A stretch of DNA of 60,262 nt from Clostridium sp. (lineage in GTDB: Bacteria; Bacillota; Clostridia; Clostridiales; Clostridiaceae), in NCBI RefSeq assembly GCF_017888565.1, contig NZ_JAGHFX010000083.1, forward strand, positions 1-60,262. Reading direction: 5' to 3'. Position numbers and translations under genes: made by a program. Shown here piece by piece: positions 28,354-36,867 of this stretch; position 1 is the first letter of the stretch; each line of letters starts with the position of its first letter. The notes under the pieces are model-generated. The model saw only the letters and a program-made list of their open reading frames with translations. It did no database searches and was not told the DNA's origin.

Positions 28354-28808
28354 TATATCCCCCCCTTATATATTGCCCTCGGATAAAATTCAAGCATTGT
28401 TTCCCACTGAACATAAAACTGATCAGCATATTTATATAATAACTTTCCTGTTAATGTCGGAGAGTTTATTTTAGCAAATGACTCTATAAAAACAAGTTTT
28501 TTTCTAAATACTTTTGCTATTAAACACATTGGTATAGTTGCTAAAGCTCCCGTAGAAATAACAAAATCCGGATTTTCTTTAATAAAAATTTTTAATGTTA
28601 CAAATAAATTATAAATTATTTTAAATATAAATTTTTTTTCACTTCTATTAATTTGTTTTAAATAATAAACTTTTCTATGATTATTTATAGAAGAATATTC
28701 TGTCTTCTCTGTAACAATAAAACTATCATATTTATCCATTAATGGCTTTAACATCATTAACTGTTCAAAATGTCCTCCAGTTGATGCTGTAAAACATATT
28801 TTTTTCAT
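28350..28808 (-). CDS. Alg14/PssD-like glycosyltransferase membrane subunit
   Basis: The 152-residue protein has the Alg14 signature start KKICFTASTGGHFEQLMMLKP, an internal ISTGALATIPMCLIAKVF, and FIESFAKINSPTLTGKLLY. Alg14-like subunits recruit the catalytic Alg13-like partner to the membrane and bind the lipid acceptor. It lies immediately before that partner with translational overlap. Confidence 0.88.
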   Translation of the reverse strand: MKKICFTASTGGHFEQLMMLKPLMDKYDSFIVTEKTEYSSINNHRKVYYLKQINRSEKKFIFKIIYNLFVTLKIFIKENPDFVISTGALATIPMCLIAKVFRKKLVFIESFAKINSPTLTGKLLYKYADQFYVQWETMLEFYPRAIYKGGIY

Positions 28809-28842
28809 TTTATCGCCTCATTCTCTATGATAAATATTAATT

Positions 28843-30153
28843 TTACTTATCTCTTATTTCTTCCCTTCCTATGGAATAATATTCTATATTATATTTCTTT
28901 ATCTCATCTAATTTATAACAATTTCTTCCATCAAAAATCACTGGAGTTCTCATCATCTTTTCATAGCATTCTATTTTAATTTCTTTTATCTCTTCCCATT
29001 CAGTAAATATAAATGCCATATCAGCATCAGTTAATGTTTCGTATAAATTATCAGTATATCTTATCTCAGTTGGATACTTCTTTTTAAAGTTATCTATTCC
29101 AACTGGATCATATGCTATTATTGCTGCTCCTTCATCTAATAATCTTCTTACATTAGGTATTGATGAAGCTTCTCTTAAATCATCGGTTCCCGGCTTAAAT
29201 GTTAAACCTAAAACTGCAACTTTCTTTCCTTTTAATGAACTAAATCTTTCTTTTGCTTTTCTAAACAATTTATATTTTTGATTTTCATTTACCTCTATAG
29301 CAGCTTTTATAGTTTTTATCTCATATCCATTATCATTTGCTAACCAATGTAAAGCCTTTGTATCCTTTGGAAAACAAGAACCTCCATATCCAATTCCTGC
29401 ATTTAAGAACTTATCACCAATTCTCTTATCATAACTCATACCTTTTGCTACATCTTCAATATTTGCTCCAACTATTTCACAAACATTTGCCATCTCATTC
29501 ATAAAGCTTATTTTTAATGCTAAAAAATCATTCGAGGCGTACTTTACCATTTCAGCACTTCTTCTATTGGTGCATACTATTGGTTGATTAAAAGGATCAT
29601 ATATTTCTCTTAAGATATTTTCAGCATCTTTTGACTCTACCCCTATTACTATTCTACTTGCATTTAGCGTATCTACAACTGCTGTTCCTTGAGCTAAAAA
29701 CTCTGGATTTGATGCAACCTCTATTTTTACATTCTTAACTATATTTTCTCTTAGATATTCTTCAACTTTATCATTTGTACCTATGGGAACCGTAGATTTC
29801 ACAACTACTAAGCAATTATTTTCTACATTTTCAGCAATTTGCCTACATACATTGAAAACATAATCTAAATTTGCTGATCCATCTTCTCTTTCTGGAGTTC
29901 CTACTCCTATAAAAACTACATCAGCATCTTTATAAGCATTTTTATAATCTGTTGTAAAATTCAATCTACCTTCATCAAAATTTTTTTTTAATAATTCCTC
30001 TAATCCTGGTTCATATATAGGTGATATACCTTTTTTCATTAATTCTACTTTTTTATCATCTATATCAACACATGTTACTGAATGTCCAACTTCTGAAAGA
30101 CATGCTCCTGTAACTAAGCCAACATATCCTGTTCCAGCAACTACAATTTTCAT
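28843..30153 (-). CDS. ugd: UDP-glucose 6-dehydrogenase
   Basis: The ATG at 30153 (MKIVVAGTGYVGLVTGACLSE) is chosen because AAGGGAG lies before it; an earlier in-frame start would overlap the preceding gene without a ribosome binding site. The protein has 436 residues, an N-terminal NAD motif, and the catalytic Cys in GIGYGGSCFPKDTKALHWLA, diagnostic of Ugd. It makes UDP-glucuronic acid, so the capsule probably contains glucuronic acid or a derivative, giving it negative charge. It is the second gene of the operon, 13 bp after the initiating transferase. Confidence 0.94.
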   Translation of the reverse strand: MKIVVAGTGYVGLVTGACLSEVGHSVTCVDIDDKKVELMKKGISPIYEPGLEELLKKNFDEGRLNFTTDYKNAYKDADVVFIGVGTPEREDGSANLDYVFNVCRQIAENVENNCLVVVKSTVPIGTNDKVEEYLRENIVKNVKIEVASNPEFLAQGTAVVDTLNASRIVIGVESKDAENILREIYDPFNQPIVCTNRRSAEMVKYASNDFLALKISFMNEMANVCEIVGANIEDVAKGMSYDKRIGDKFLNAGIGYGGSCFPKDTKALHWLANDNGYEIKTIKAAIEVNENQKYKLFRKAKERFSSLKGKKVAVLGLTFKPGTDDLREASSIPNVRRLLDEGAAIIAYDPVGIDNFKKKYPTEIRYTDNLYETLTDADMAFIFTEWEEIKEIKIECYEKMMRTPVIFDGRNCYKLDEIKKYNIEYYSIGREEIRDK

Positions 30154-30166
30154 ATTTTTTTCTCCC

Positions 30167-30823
30167 TTATCTCGCATTTTTATCTCCAAATAAAACAAAA
30201 AAAGTTTTAAGTATAAGTTTTATATCTAACCAAAAGCTTCTTTCATTAACATATTTGACATCTAATTTCATCCATTCTTCGAAGTCAATATTATTTCTCC
30301 CCATCACTTGCCAATAGCAAGTAAGACCTGGCTTAACATCAAGACGTGTTAACATCCAAGTTTCAAATTCTTTAACTTCATTTGGTAGACTTGGTCTAGG
30401 TCCAACTAAACTCATCTCACCTTTTAAGACATTAACTAATTGTGGTAATTCATCTATACTTATCTTTCTTATAAACTTACCAATCTTAGTTATTCTTGGA
30501 TCATCCTTCATCTTAAACATTGGTCCTGACATTTCATTTTGTTCTTTTAATTTTCCTTTTATTTCTTCTGCATTTACTACCATCGATCTAAGCTTGTACA
30601 TCTTAAATTCTTTTCCATTTTTCCCAACTCTTCTCTGTGAAAAAACTATTTCTCCTTTTGATTCTAATTTTATTAACATACCAACTATTATTAATATAGG
30701 ACTTGATAATAGTAAGCCGACTAACGAACCTGCGATATCAATTATTCTTTTTGATAATATATATATCCAGCTTATTTCTCTTTTTTCTACTTCTACGTTA
30801 ATATTTAAATTAATATCACTCAA
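30167..30823 (-). CDS. Undecaprenyl-phosphate sugar-1-phosphate transferase (initiating enzyme)
   Basis: The 218-residue protein is of the monotopic bacterial sugar transferase type, with one membrane segment (IDIAGSLVGLLLSSPILIIVGMLI). The catalytic core includes FSQRRVGKNGKEFKMYKLRSM, DPRITKIGKFIRKISIDELPQL (catalytic Asp-Glu), LVGPRPSLPNE and KPGLTCYWQVMGRN. It loads the first sugar phosphate on undecaprenyl phosphate and so starts each repeat unit. It lacks the extra N-terminal helices of WbaP/CpsE, resembling the short WecP/PglC-like forms. As the first gene it defines the 5' end of the operon. Confidence 0.92.
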   Translation of the reverse strand: MSDINLNINVEVEKREISWIYILSKRIIDIAGSLVGLLLSSPILIIVGMLIKLESKGEIVFSQRRVGKNGKEFKMYKLRSMVVNAEEIKGKLKEQNEMSGPMFKMKDDPRITKIGKFIRKISIDELPQLVNVLKGEMSLVGPRPSLPNEVKEFETWMLTRLDVKPGLTCYWQVMGRNNIDFEEWMKLDVKYVNERSFWLDIKLILKTFFVLFGDKNAR

Positions 30824-30944
30824 AGCACATCCCCCTAATAAAATACTAATAATCTTCTACATATTTATCACTAATACTTCAACTTATAAATTTCTACATA
30901 TTCATATATAATACTTCAATAAAGTTTGTATTTTAGCACAAATA

Positions 30945-30972
30945 ATTATATCACATATATTTATTAAAACAA
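30945..30972 (-). promoter_or_regulatory. Probable promoter of the capsule operon
   Basis: On the minus strand TTGTTT (30967-30972) and TATAAT (30945-30950) are separated by 16 bp, leaving a leader of about 110 nt before the initiating transferase. The -35 is weak, so it may need help or be modest in strength. No other plausible start lies between the first gene and this site. Confidence 0.45.
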
Positions 30973-31356
30973 ATAGAATGAAATATGTAATACTTTCACA
31001 CAAATTCAAATTCTCTCATTATTTTTAATTTTTGAAATTAGATTAAATTCATTTAAAAGTCTTTATATTTCATTAAATTTTATAAATTTCAAATTTTTTA
31101 TTTTATTGATTTTAATATTGAATTGTATAATTCACATTTATTATTTCAGTTAATTTGTATTATTTTTTAAATCTCTTCAATAAAAATAATTATAATTCTC
31201 TTATTATAAAAGTATTATAATCATTCCCTCTATATTCTATTTTAATGCATATATAGGATGTTAATAGAATGACTAGAAATCCCTTCACAAACTTGCATGA
31301 TTTCCTTATAACTCTTTTTCATCTAATATATTTTTTGATATATATCTAAATTTTTC
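30973..31356. other. Intergenic, AT-rich, no gene seen
   Basis: About 380 bp between the capsule promoter and the CWB2 remnant. All frames are closed by stops; runs of A and T dominate. It may carry upstream regulatory sites for the capsule operon, but I can name none. Confidence 0.4.
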
Positions 31357-32250
31357 TCATATAACAACATTATTTATTGCTAATATTGATCTATTAGATA
31401 AATCATCTATAAGTTCTAATCCTTTAGAGGAATAAACATTATCAATCTCATTTTCATAAAATCTTTCCATTACTAATACATTAATCTTATACCTATAACT
31501 TCCCGCAAATTTATTATTTACAATATACGCTGAAGTAATCAGATTAAGATTATGTAATAATTGATCTGATACAACTCTATCTCCCACTATTATATATGTA
31601 TTATTTAAATTTTCATTCTTTAATCAATTATATACCTGTAAATTTAAATTTCGAGACTCTATTAATATTATTTACATTTTATATCTACCTGGTGCAGCTG
31701 CTATTGAAAACCTCTCTGCTTTTACATATCCATTTGCTAATACTATATTTTCAAAATCATAATAATTTTAATATCTATTTTTTATAATTTTTAAATACAA
31801 TATCTTTTTCAAGAAAATATACACTTACTGGGACCAAGTCTTTTCACTTCATGTATTACTTGGCTTGAAATATTATTATTTTCTACTAGTACTATTGCTA
31901 ATTTTAAGTATATAGCTAAAAGATCATATACTAATCTATCTCTATTTCTCCATAAGTTAAAAAATTTAAATATGAATTCAACGACATGTATCCTTTTTCT
32001 GAAACCTTATCATTATTAAAGTCATTAAATAAGTTTTATGAAGCATATATTTTATTAGACTTTTCCTAATTAGTAAACTCATTTTTCCCTTTAAATCTGA
32101 TAAGACAACTATATTGTTAATTAATTTAACCGACCCATTCAATATTAATAATTCATTACTACCATATAGATTATAATTAATATTATTCATGCTAAAACTT
32201 GTACTATTTTTCAATGATATAGTTACATATATTTTTTTCATCTCCAACAT
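31357..32250 (-). pseudogene. Decayed CWB2 (cell-wall-binding repeat 2) protein gene
   Basis: Pieces of a CWB2 protein are spread over all three minus-strand frames, in the right order. Upstream comes LFNDFNNDKVSEKGYMSL, then LAIVLVENNNISSQ and EVKRLGPSKCIFS (about 31800-31920). IVLANGYVKAERFSIAAAPG follows (about 31680-31745), matching the vvLANG-DALSAAPLA motif. The last piece is an open 76-codon stretch with VSDQLL, NNKFAGSYRYKINVLVMERFY and GLELIDDL, like the VERIAG-DRY-TN motif. Stops and frameshifts separate the pieces. Functional relatives anchor secreted proteins to wall polymer non-covalently. The 76- and 90-codon open frames here (31357-31587, 31978-32250) should not be taken as genes. 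Confidence 0.78.
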
Positions 32251-32355
32251 TACTATATGCTAAAGGTTTTATTGATAATAATTTATTACTTTTCTTTTTT
32301 ACATTTTATATCAATTAGCAATATTTTAAATATATTTTTAATATTATCGTTATTC

Positions 32356-32364
32356 TGCTATAAT
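32356..32364 (+). promoter_or_regulatory. Extended -10 promoter of the second LCP gene
   Basis: TGCTATAAT is a TGn-extended -10 element 31 bp upstream of the start codon; a GGGAGG ribosome binding site follows. No good -35 is visible, as is common for extended -10 promoters. Confidence 0.55.
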
Positions 32365-32394
32365 ATGCTATATATCTAAATTGGGAGGCTTATT

Positions 32395-33351
32395 ATGAGA
32401 AAATTGTCAAAAAAGAAAATCACAATTATTTCACTACTTATATTTATTTTGATGATAGTTGGTTCAATAACATATTATACATACTATCTTTCAAACAAAG
32501 TCGAAAGGATTGAAGTTGATAGAAATGATGTAACTAATACAGGAAAGGAAACCCCTAAAGAAGCTGATGATGTCATAACTATAGCATTGTTTGGCAGTGA
32601 TTATTCTGAATACTATGACGTTAGTTCAGCAGATGCAACTATGATTTTATCTATTGATACTAAAAATAATAATATAAAACTCTGCTCTTTAATGCGTGAT
32701 ATCTATTTAGATTTACCTCAGGGTGGAAAAATGAATTTAAACTATACAATATTAGATGGAGGTCCAAGCTCTATATTAAAAGCTATAAACTATAACTTCA
32801 ATTTAAAGATAGACAAATTTGTACAAGTTGATTTAAAAAGACTTCCTAAAATAATAGATGCTCTTGGTGGCGTTGAAATTGAAATTACTCCAGATGAACT
32901 ACAGTACATTAATGGATATATAGACCATATAGATAAAAATAATGGAACAACTACAGAGCATATTTATAATCCTGGCAAGCAACTTTTAAATGGTACACAA
33001 GCTTCTGCTTATTGCAGAATCAGATATACAGAAGGAAGAGACTTTAAAAGAACAGAGCGTCAAAGGGATGTATTAAATGCTTTATTTGTTAAGTTTAAGG
33101 ATATCAGCTTAGCCAATGTTCCAGGTCTTATAAATGATATCTTACCACTTGTAACAACTAATCTTTCAAACTCTGAAATTATATCAATTTCAACTAAAGC
33201 TTTAGGTATGGGATTAAACAATATAGAGCAAGGAAGATTTCCTTCAGATGAAAATATTATAAGCGCAGGTTTTACTGATATGTATCATACTAATATAGAT
33301 ATAGAAGGAACTACTAAAGAACTTCACAAATTTATATTTTCCATAGAATAA
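32395..33351 (+). CDS. LytR-CpsA-Psr family glycopolymer ligase
   Basis: The 318-residue protein has a short basic N-terminus, one membrane helix (about 10-32) and an LCP domain. Marks are SSADATMILSIDTKN, the catalytic SLMRDIYLDLPQGGKMN, and RYTEGRDFKRTERQRDVLNAL. It is a paralogue of the LCP protein at 15374-16369. Together the two plus-strand LCP genes bracket the capsule operon. It should transfer a lipid-linked polymer to peptidoglycan; the nearby capsule is the likeliest cargo. Its start has a strong GGGAGG site. Confidence 0.9.
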   Translation: MRKLSKKKITIISLLIFILMIVGSITYYTYYLSNKVERIEVDRNDVTNTGKETPKEADDVITIALFGSDYSEYYDVSSADATMILSIDTKNNNIKLCSLMRDIYLDLPQGGKMNLNYTILDGGPSSILKAINYNFNLKIDKFVQVDLKRLPKIIDALGGVEIEITPDELQYINGYIDHIDKNNGTTTEHIYNPGKQLLNGTQASAYCRIRYTEGRDFKRTERQRDVLNALFVKFKDISLANVPGLINDILPLVTTNLSNSEIISISTKALGMGLNNIEQGRFPSDENIISAGFTDMYHTNIDIEGTTKELHKFIFSIE

Positions 33352-33394
33352 CTAAATAAAAGTTGAATATTAGAAAATGAATAATAAAGTAGAT

Positions 33395-33444
33395 AAAAAA
33401 AGACTTGGCTCATTTGCATTACACCTGTGAGCCAATCTTTTTTT
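33395..33444. terminator. Bidirectional terminator between LCP and the DHHW gene
   Basis: AAAAAAAGA(C)TTGGCTCA and TGAGCCAATCTTTTTTT pair as a long stem with one bulged C around a 15-nt loop. A run on one side and T run on the other let it serve both convergent genes. Confidence 0.88.
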
Positions 33445-33469
33445 CTAATTAATTCTAATAAGTTAATCT

Positions 33470-35131
33470 CTAATCTAATTTTAAACTTACTTTCTGATAT
33501 CTTTCTTCATCTTTGGAAATAAAGTATAAATCAAATTCGTTTAAATCTTTTATTTCAGAAGTCATAATGGAAAATTCAACATACTTTTGATCATCTACTT
33601 CATTTATTTTGCAATCTAGTATTCTATTGTTTATATATGCGTAAGCAAATAAAGCATCTTCACTATCTATTTTAATAGAAAAGTTTGTTAAGCTTTTTTC
33701 TGAACTTTCTAAAATGCTATCTTCTGAATTATCCTCCTTTGAATTAAGCTCCTCTATGTCTCCTTCATTAGAGTTACTATAATTATTGTAGTTACTTAAG
33801 TTATTTGACTCAGTAACTACAAAATTATCCTCTTTTAAGTTTTTGTAAGCTTTCAAATTCTTTATATGCACTTTCTCTTCCATTTCAACATCTGGGAAGT
33901 AAAAATCAAAATGAGTATATTCTGTAGATTCAAATAGTACTATATCTGGATTAAATATATTTATATAGTATTCATAATCTAAAACATTTCTGTAGTTATG
34001 AACTTTCATAAGCTCAGAAAAACTTTCTGTTAGAAACTTTTCCTTATCATCAAAATAGCTACCTGCAAATATTAATATTCTTGGAGCATTTGGATTTGCC
34101 TCATTTTTATAATGTGTAAAATTACTAAAGCTTTCGTGTCTTTTTATTTCATCCTCTAGATCTTCTATATAAGTAGAATTATCCTCTATTAAATTGTACT
34201 TGGTTGTGATTTCATTTATTTCAAAATTTGATGCAACAAGAGTATCATTTATATAATCCTTTGCCTCATATTTACTTATATCAAAGGTTTCAACTCTATT
34301 ATCTAATAGATTTAATCTATCTAAAATTGCAGATATTCCAATTATTGCTCCAGTTTCATTCCAGTGCCTTGCATCATATTCCTTGTCATAAAGTAACCCT
34401 CTGCTATCTACAATTTCTTTTTTTGAATTTTTATTATATTCATTTTCTAGAAACTCTACTGTTTCTGTATCTCCAGAGTTACTATATCCTTGCTTTAATA
34501 TATCTAAAGCAATCTCTTTTTCCCTAGCTTCACTTAATGCTTCTAGATTATTTAGATAATTAATATTCTTTTCCTCTAAAAGCCCCAAGAAGTATTCTAT
34601 ATCTCTATTTTCATAATTATATCCTTCAGTTATATATTCTGGATATATAAGCTCTTTTCTTGGCTCAACTGCATATAAAAACTTTATGTCTCTAGCATTG
34701 CAATAGTCTTGAAATTCCTTTATAAAATCTGAATATGTCTCCATAAACTCTGGATTAAATTCATTTTCTTCTGCCTTAGACATTATAAAGCCATCTTTTC
34801 CATATTCATATTTAGGATGGGTTATCTCATTAAAAGCCTTATCCATAACCTTAGCATAGATATCTACCATTTCTGTTCTAAACCCAATTCTATCATCTAT
34901 ATAACTTTCTATATTATTAAATATATCTTTATTTGAGAATATATCTTCAAAATTTAAAAGCATTCTATTATCTATTTTAGAAACCTGATTTCTTTTAAAG
35001 TTCATAAATAATATCGGTATCAAAATTACTAAAAAGAATGCTCCTATTTTTATTAAATTATTTATCTTTATAAATTGTACATCTTTGTTATTTAAATTTT
35101 TTAACTTCATATCTTTTTTGAAAAAACTCAT
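33470..35131 (-). CDS. DHHW/AlgX-like SGNH-type partner of an MBOAT acyltransferase
   Basis: The 553-residue protein has a cytoplasmic N-terminus and one membrane helix (about 28-46), with the rest outside. The conserved region DIFSNKDIFNNIESYIDDRIGFR, DGFIMSK and DARHWNETGA (D-x-HW) places it in the DHHW/AlgJ-AlgX group. These act with MBOAT proteins to O-acetylate exported polysaccharide. A Ser/Asn/Glu-rich stretch at about 448-492 is probably an expansion before a C-terminal beta domain. ATG at 35131 is best spaced from GAGG. It follows the MBOAT gene by about 30 bp. Confidence 0.82.
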   Translation of the reverse strand: MSFFKKDMKLKNLNNKDVQFIKINNLIKIGAFFLVILIPILFMNFKRNQVSKIDNRMLLNFEDIFSNKDIFNNIESYIDDRIGFRTEMVDIYAKVMDKAFNEITHPKYEYGKDGFIMSKAEENEFNPEFMETYSDFIKEFQDYCNARDIKFLYAVEPRKELIYPEYITEGYNYENRDIEYFLGLLEEKNINYLNNLEALSEAREKEIALDILKQGYSNSGDTETVEFLENEYNKNSKKEIVDSRGLLYDKEYDARHWNETGAIIGISAILDRLNLLDNRVETFDISKYEAKDYINDTLVASNFEINEITTKYNLIEDNSTYIEDLEDEIKRHESFSNFTHYKNEANPNAPRILIFAGSYFDDKEKFLTESFSELMKVHNYRNVLDYEYYINIFNPDIVLFESTEYTHFDFYFPDVEMEEKVHIKNLKAYKNLKEDNFVVTESNNLSNYNNYSNSNEGDIEELNSKEDNSEDSILESSEKSLTNFSIKIDSEDALFAYAYINNRILDCKINEVDDQKYVEFSIMTSEIKDLNEFDLYFISKDEERYQKVSLKLD

Positions 35132-35159
35132 ATTCATCACCTCACTTTTTTCTATTTAC

Positions 35160-36563
35160 TTAAAACTGAAAGTAAATAAAAGGACTGTATGTTGAATTAA
35201 CCATAAATATTATTGATACAATAAATAATAAAATTATTAAAATTGTTTTGATTAATTCAAATGCCTTTATCCCCTTATATCTATTGAAGATATTTTTAGG
35301 CATTGGTGTTGATGCTATTATTCCAATAATTATTAATAATATAAATTTTCTACTTATAAAATAAGTAAACTCAAATGTTATATTACTAAAGCTAACTAAT
35401 CCAAACATTATTGATAGATATCGTAGCCCTTCTTCTAAAGTATTTGCTTTAAATAAAACCCAACCTATTATTACAATAAATAATGTAATAAATATTTTTA
35501 TAAATGAAGGGATTTTTTTATACCAAGATTTATCTCTTATAAGTCTTTCTATTATCATAAATAAACCATGCCATAAGCCCCAAATTACAAAGTTCCATGA
35601 AGCTCCATGCCATAATCCTGTCACTAAAAAGACAACAAATAAGTTAAAATATACATTTCCCCTTCTATTTCCACCTAATGGTATATAAAGATACTCTTTA
35701 AACCATGTAGATAAGGATATATGCCATCTTCTCCAAAATTCTGTAATAGACTTTGATATATATGGATAATTAAAGTTCTCCGGAAAATTAAATCCAAACA
35801 AGTAGCCAAGGCCAATCGCCATATCTGAATATCCTGAGAAATCAAAGTATATTTGCAGTGTATAACAAATTGCACCTATCCAAGCTGTTATAATATCAAC
35901 TCCTGATGAATTAGCATAGATAAAAATATTATCGGCTATAACTCCAAGCATATCGGAAATTATAATTTTTTTACTTAATCCAATTATGAATCTATTTATT
36001 CCATAGCTAAAATAATCAATAGATTCTTTTCTGTTTCTTATCTGCTCATCTACCGCCTTATATTTTATTATAGGTCCTGCAACTAATTGAGGAAAAAGTG
36101 ATATATATAAAGCAACTGAAAAAATATTCTTATTTACCTTAGCATCATTTCTATAAATATCTATTATATAAGACATACCTTGAAAGGTAAAAAATGATAT
36201 ACCTATAGGTAATACTATTTTTTTTAACTCTAAATTCATATTAAATATAGTATTAATATTTTCTAGAAAGAAATCGTAATACTTATAATAAAATAGCAAA
36301 GCTAAATTTAAAATTATCCCCAATATTAAAAAAAACATTCTTAAATGTTTCTTATCAATTGTCTTATCTACCAATAAACCAAAAATATAATTAATTAAAA
36401 TAGAAACAATTAATACCTTTAAGTAGCTCATTCCTCCCCATGCATAAAAGAATAAGCTTGCAAGAAGTAAAATATAATTTTTAATTTTTTTACCAGAAAT
36501 ATAATATAAAAATAATACTAATGGTAAAAACATAAAAATAAATACTGATGAACTAAATACCAT
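35160..36563 (-). CDS. MBOAT O-acyltransferase (AlgI/PatA-like)
   Basis: A 467-residue multispanning membrane protein with the MBOAT core RRWHISLSTWFKEYLYIPLGGNRRG and the catalytic His in TGLWHGASWNFVIWGLWHG. It is the AlgI-type that moves acetyl groups from the cytoplasm outward to polysaccharide, and differs from DltB in length and in LGGNRRG. The next gene encodes the outer DHHW partner, making a standard two-protein acylation unit. The target is probably the capsule or another wall polymer, as inferred from neighbours. Confidence 0.9.
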   Translation of the reverse strand: MVFSSSVFIFMFLPLVLFLYYISGKKIKNYILLLASLFFYAWGGMSYLKVLIVSILINYIFGLLVDKTIDKKHLRMFFLILGIILNLALLFYYKYYDFFLENINTIFNMNLELKKIVLPIGISFFTFQGMSYIIDIYRNDAKVNKNIFSVALYISLFPQLVAGPIIKYKAVDEQIRNRKESIDYFSYGINRFIIGLSKKIIISDMLGVIADNIFIYANSSGVDIITAWIGAICYTLQIYFDFSGYSDMAIGLGYLFGFNFPENFNYPYISKSITEFWRRWHISLSTWFKEYLYIPLGGNRRGNVYFNLFVVFLVTGLWHGASWNFVIWGLWHGLFMIIERLIRDKSWYKKIPSFIKIFITLFIVIIGWVLFKANTLEEGLRYLSIMFGLVSFSNITFEFTYFISRKFILLIIIGIIASTPMPKNIFNRYKGIKAFELIKTILIILLFIVSIIFMVNSTYSPFIYFQF

Positions 36564-36867
36564 ATTTTCTCCTTTATTTTAATTCAATATTTTCTTTTGC
36601 TTTTTTCTTAAAATCATATAGTATGTATTACCATACCATTTTAGTATTATATTATATTAGTTAACTATATTGTACTAATATATTACATGAAACTGCCGGA
36701 CTAGCTTTATTTAGCTTTACTAGACAACATCTTTCCTCTTTTTTTCTTAAGCTAATCTTAATTTTATCTTAACTATTTCTTAACTCTATATCTTATTACT
36801 TTTCCCAAACATTATAAGCCCCAGGGATAATGCCCCTGGGGCTAACTTTTTCAATCATTCTATTAGC
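36564..36867. other. Intergenic with promoter-like and terminator-like sequence
   Basis: No gene is seen in these 304 bp. On the minus strand AT-rich DNA with TATAAT repeats near 36640-36660 may be the MBOAT promoter. The distal part holds the GC-rich hairpin listed separately. Confidence 0.45.
36817..36843. terminator. GC-rich hairpin after the amidase gene
   Basis: AGCCCCAGGG (36817-36826) and CCCTGGGGCT (36834-36843) form a perfect 10-bp stem, 25 bp past the amidase stop codon. It stands out in this AT-rich DNA. Very similar hairpins follow hepT and lacZ, so it is likely the operon terminator, although the T run on the minus strand is poor. Confidence 0.7.

Noticed and set aside
30824..31356. 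Riboswitch or T-box in the capsule leader
   Set aside because: No conserved core motif or well-formed hairpin-plus-terminator was found; only AT-rich DNA and a promoter-like element.
31357..31587. 76-codon open frame as a real small gene
   Set aside because: It is the last intact piece of a decayed CWB2 gene; matching pieces continue upstream in other frames.
31978..32250. 90-codon open frame as a real small gene
   Set aside because: It lacks a convincing ribosome binding site and its end is in a different frame from the CWB2-like sequence that follows; part of the same remnant.
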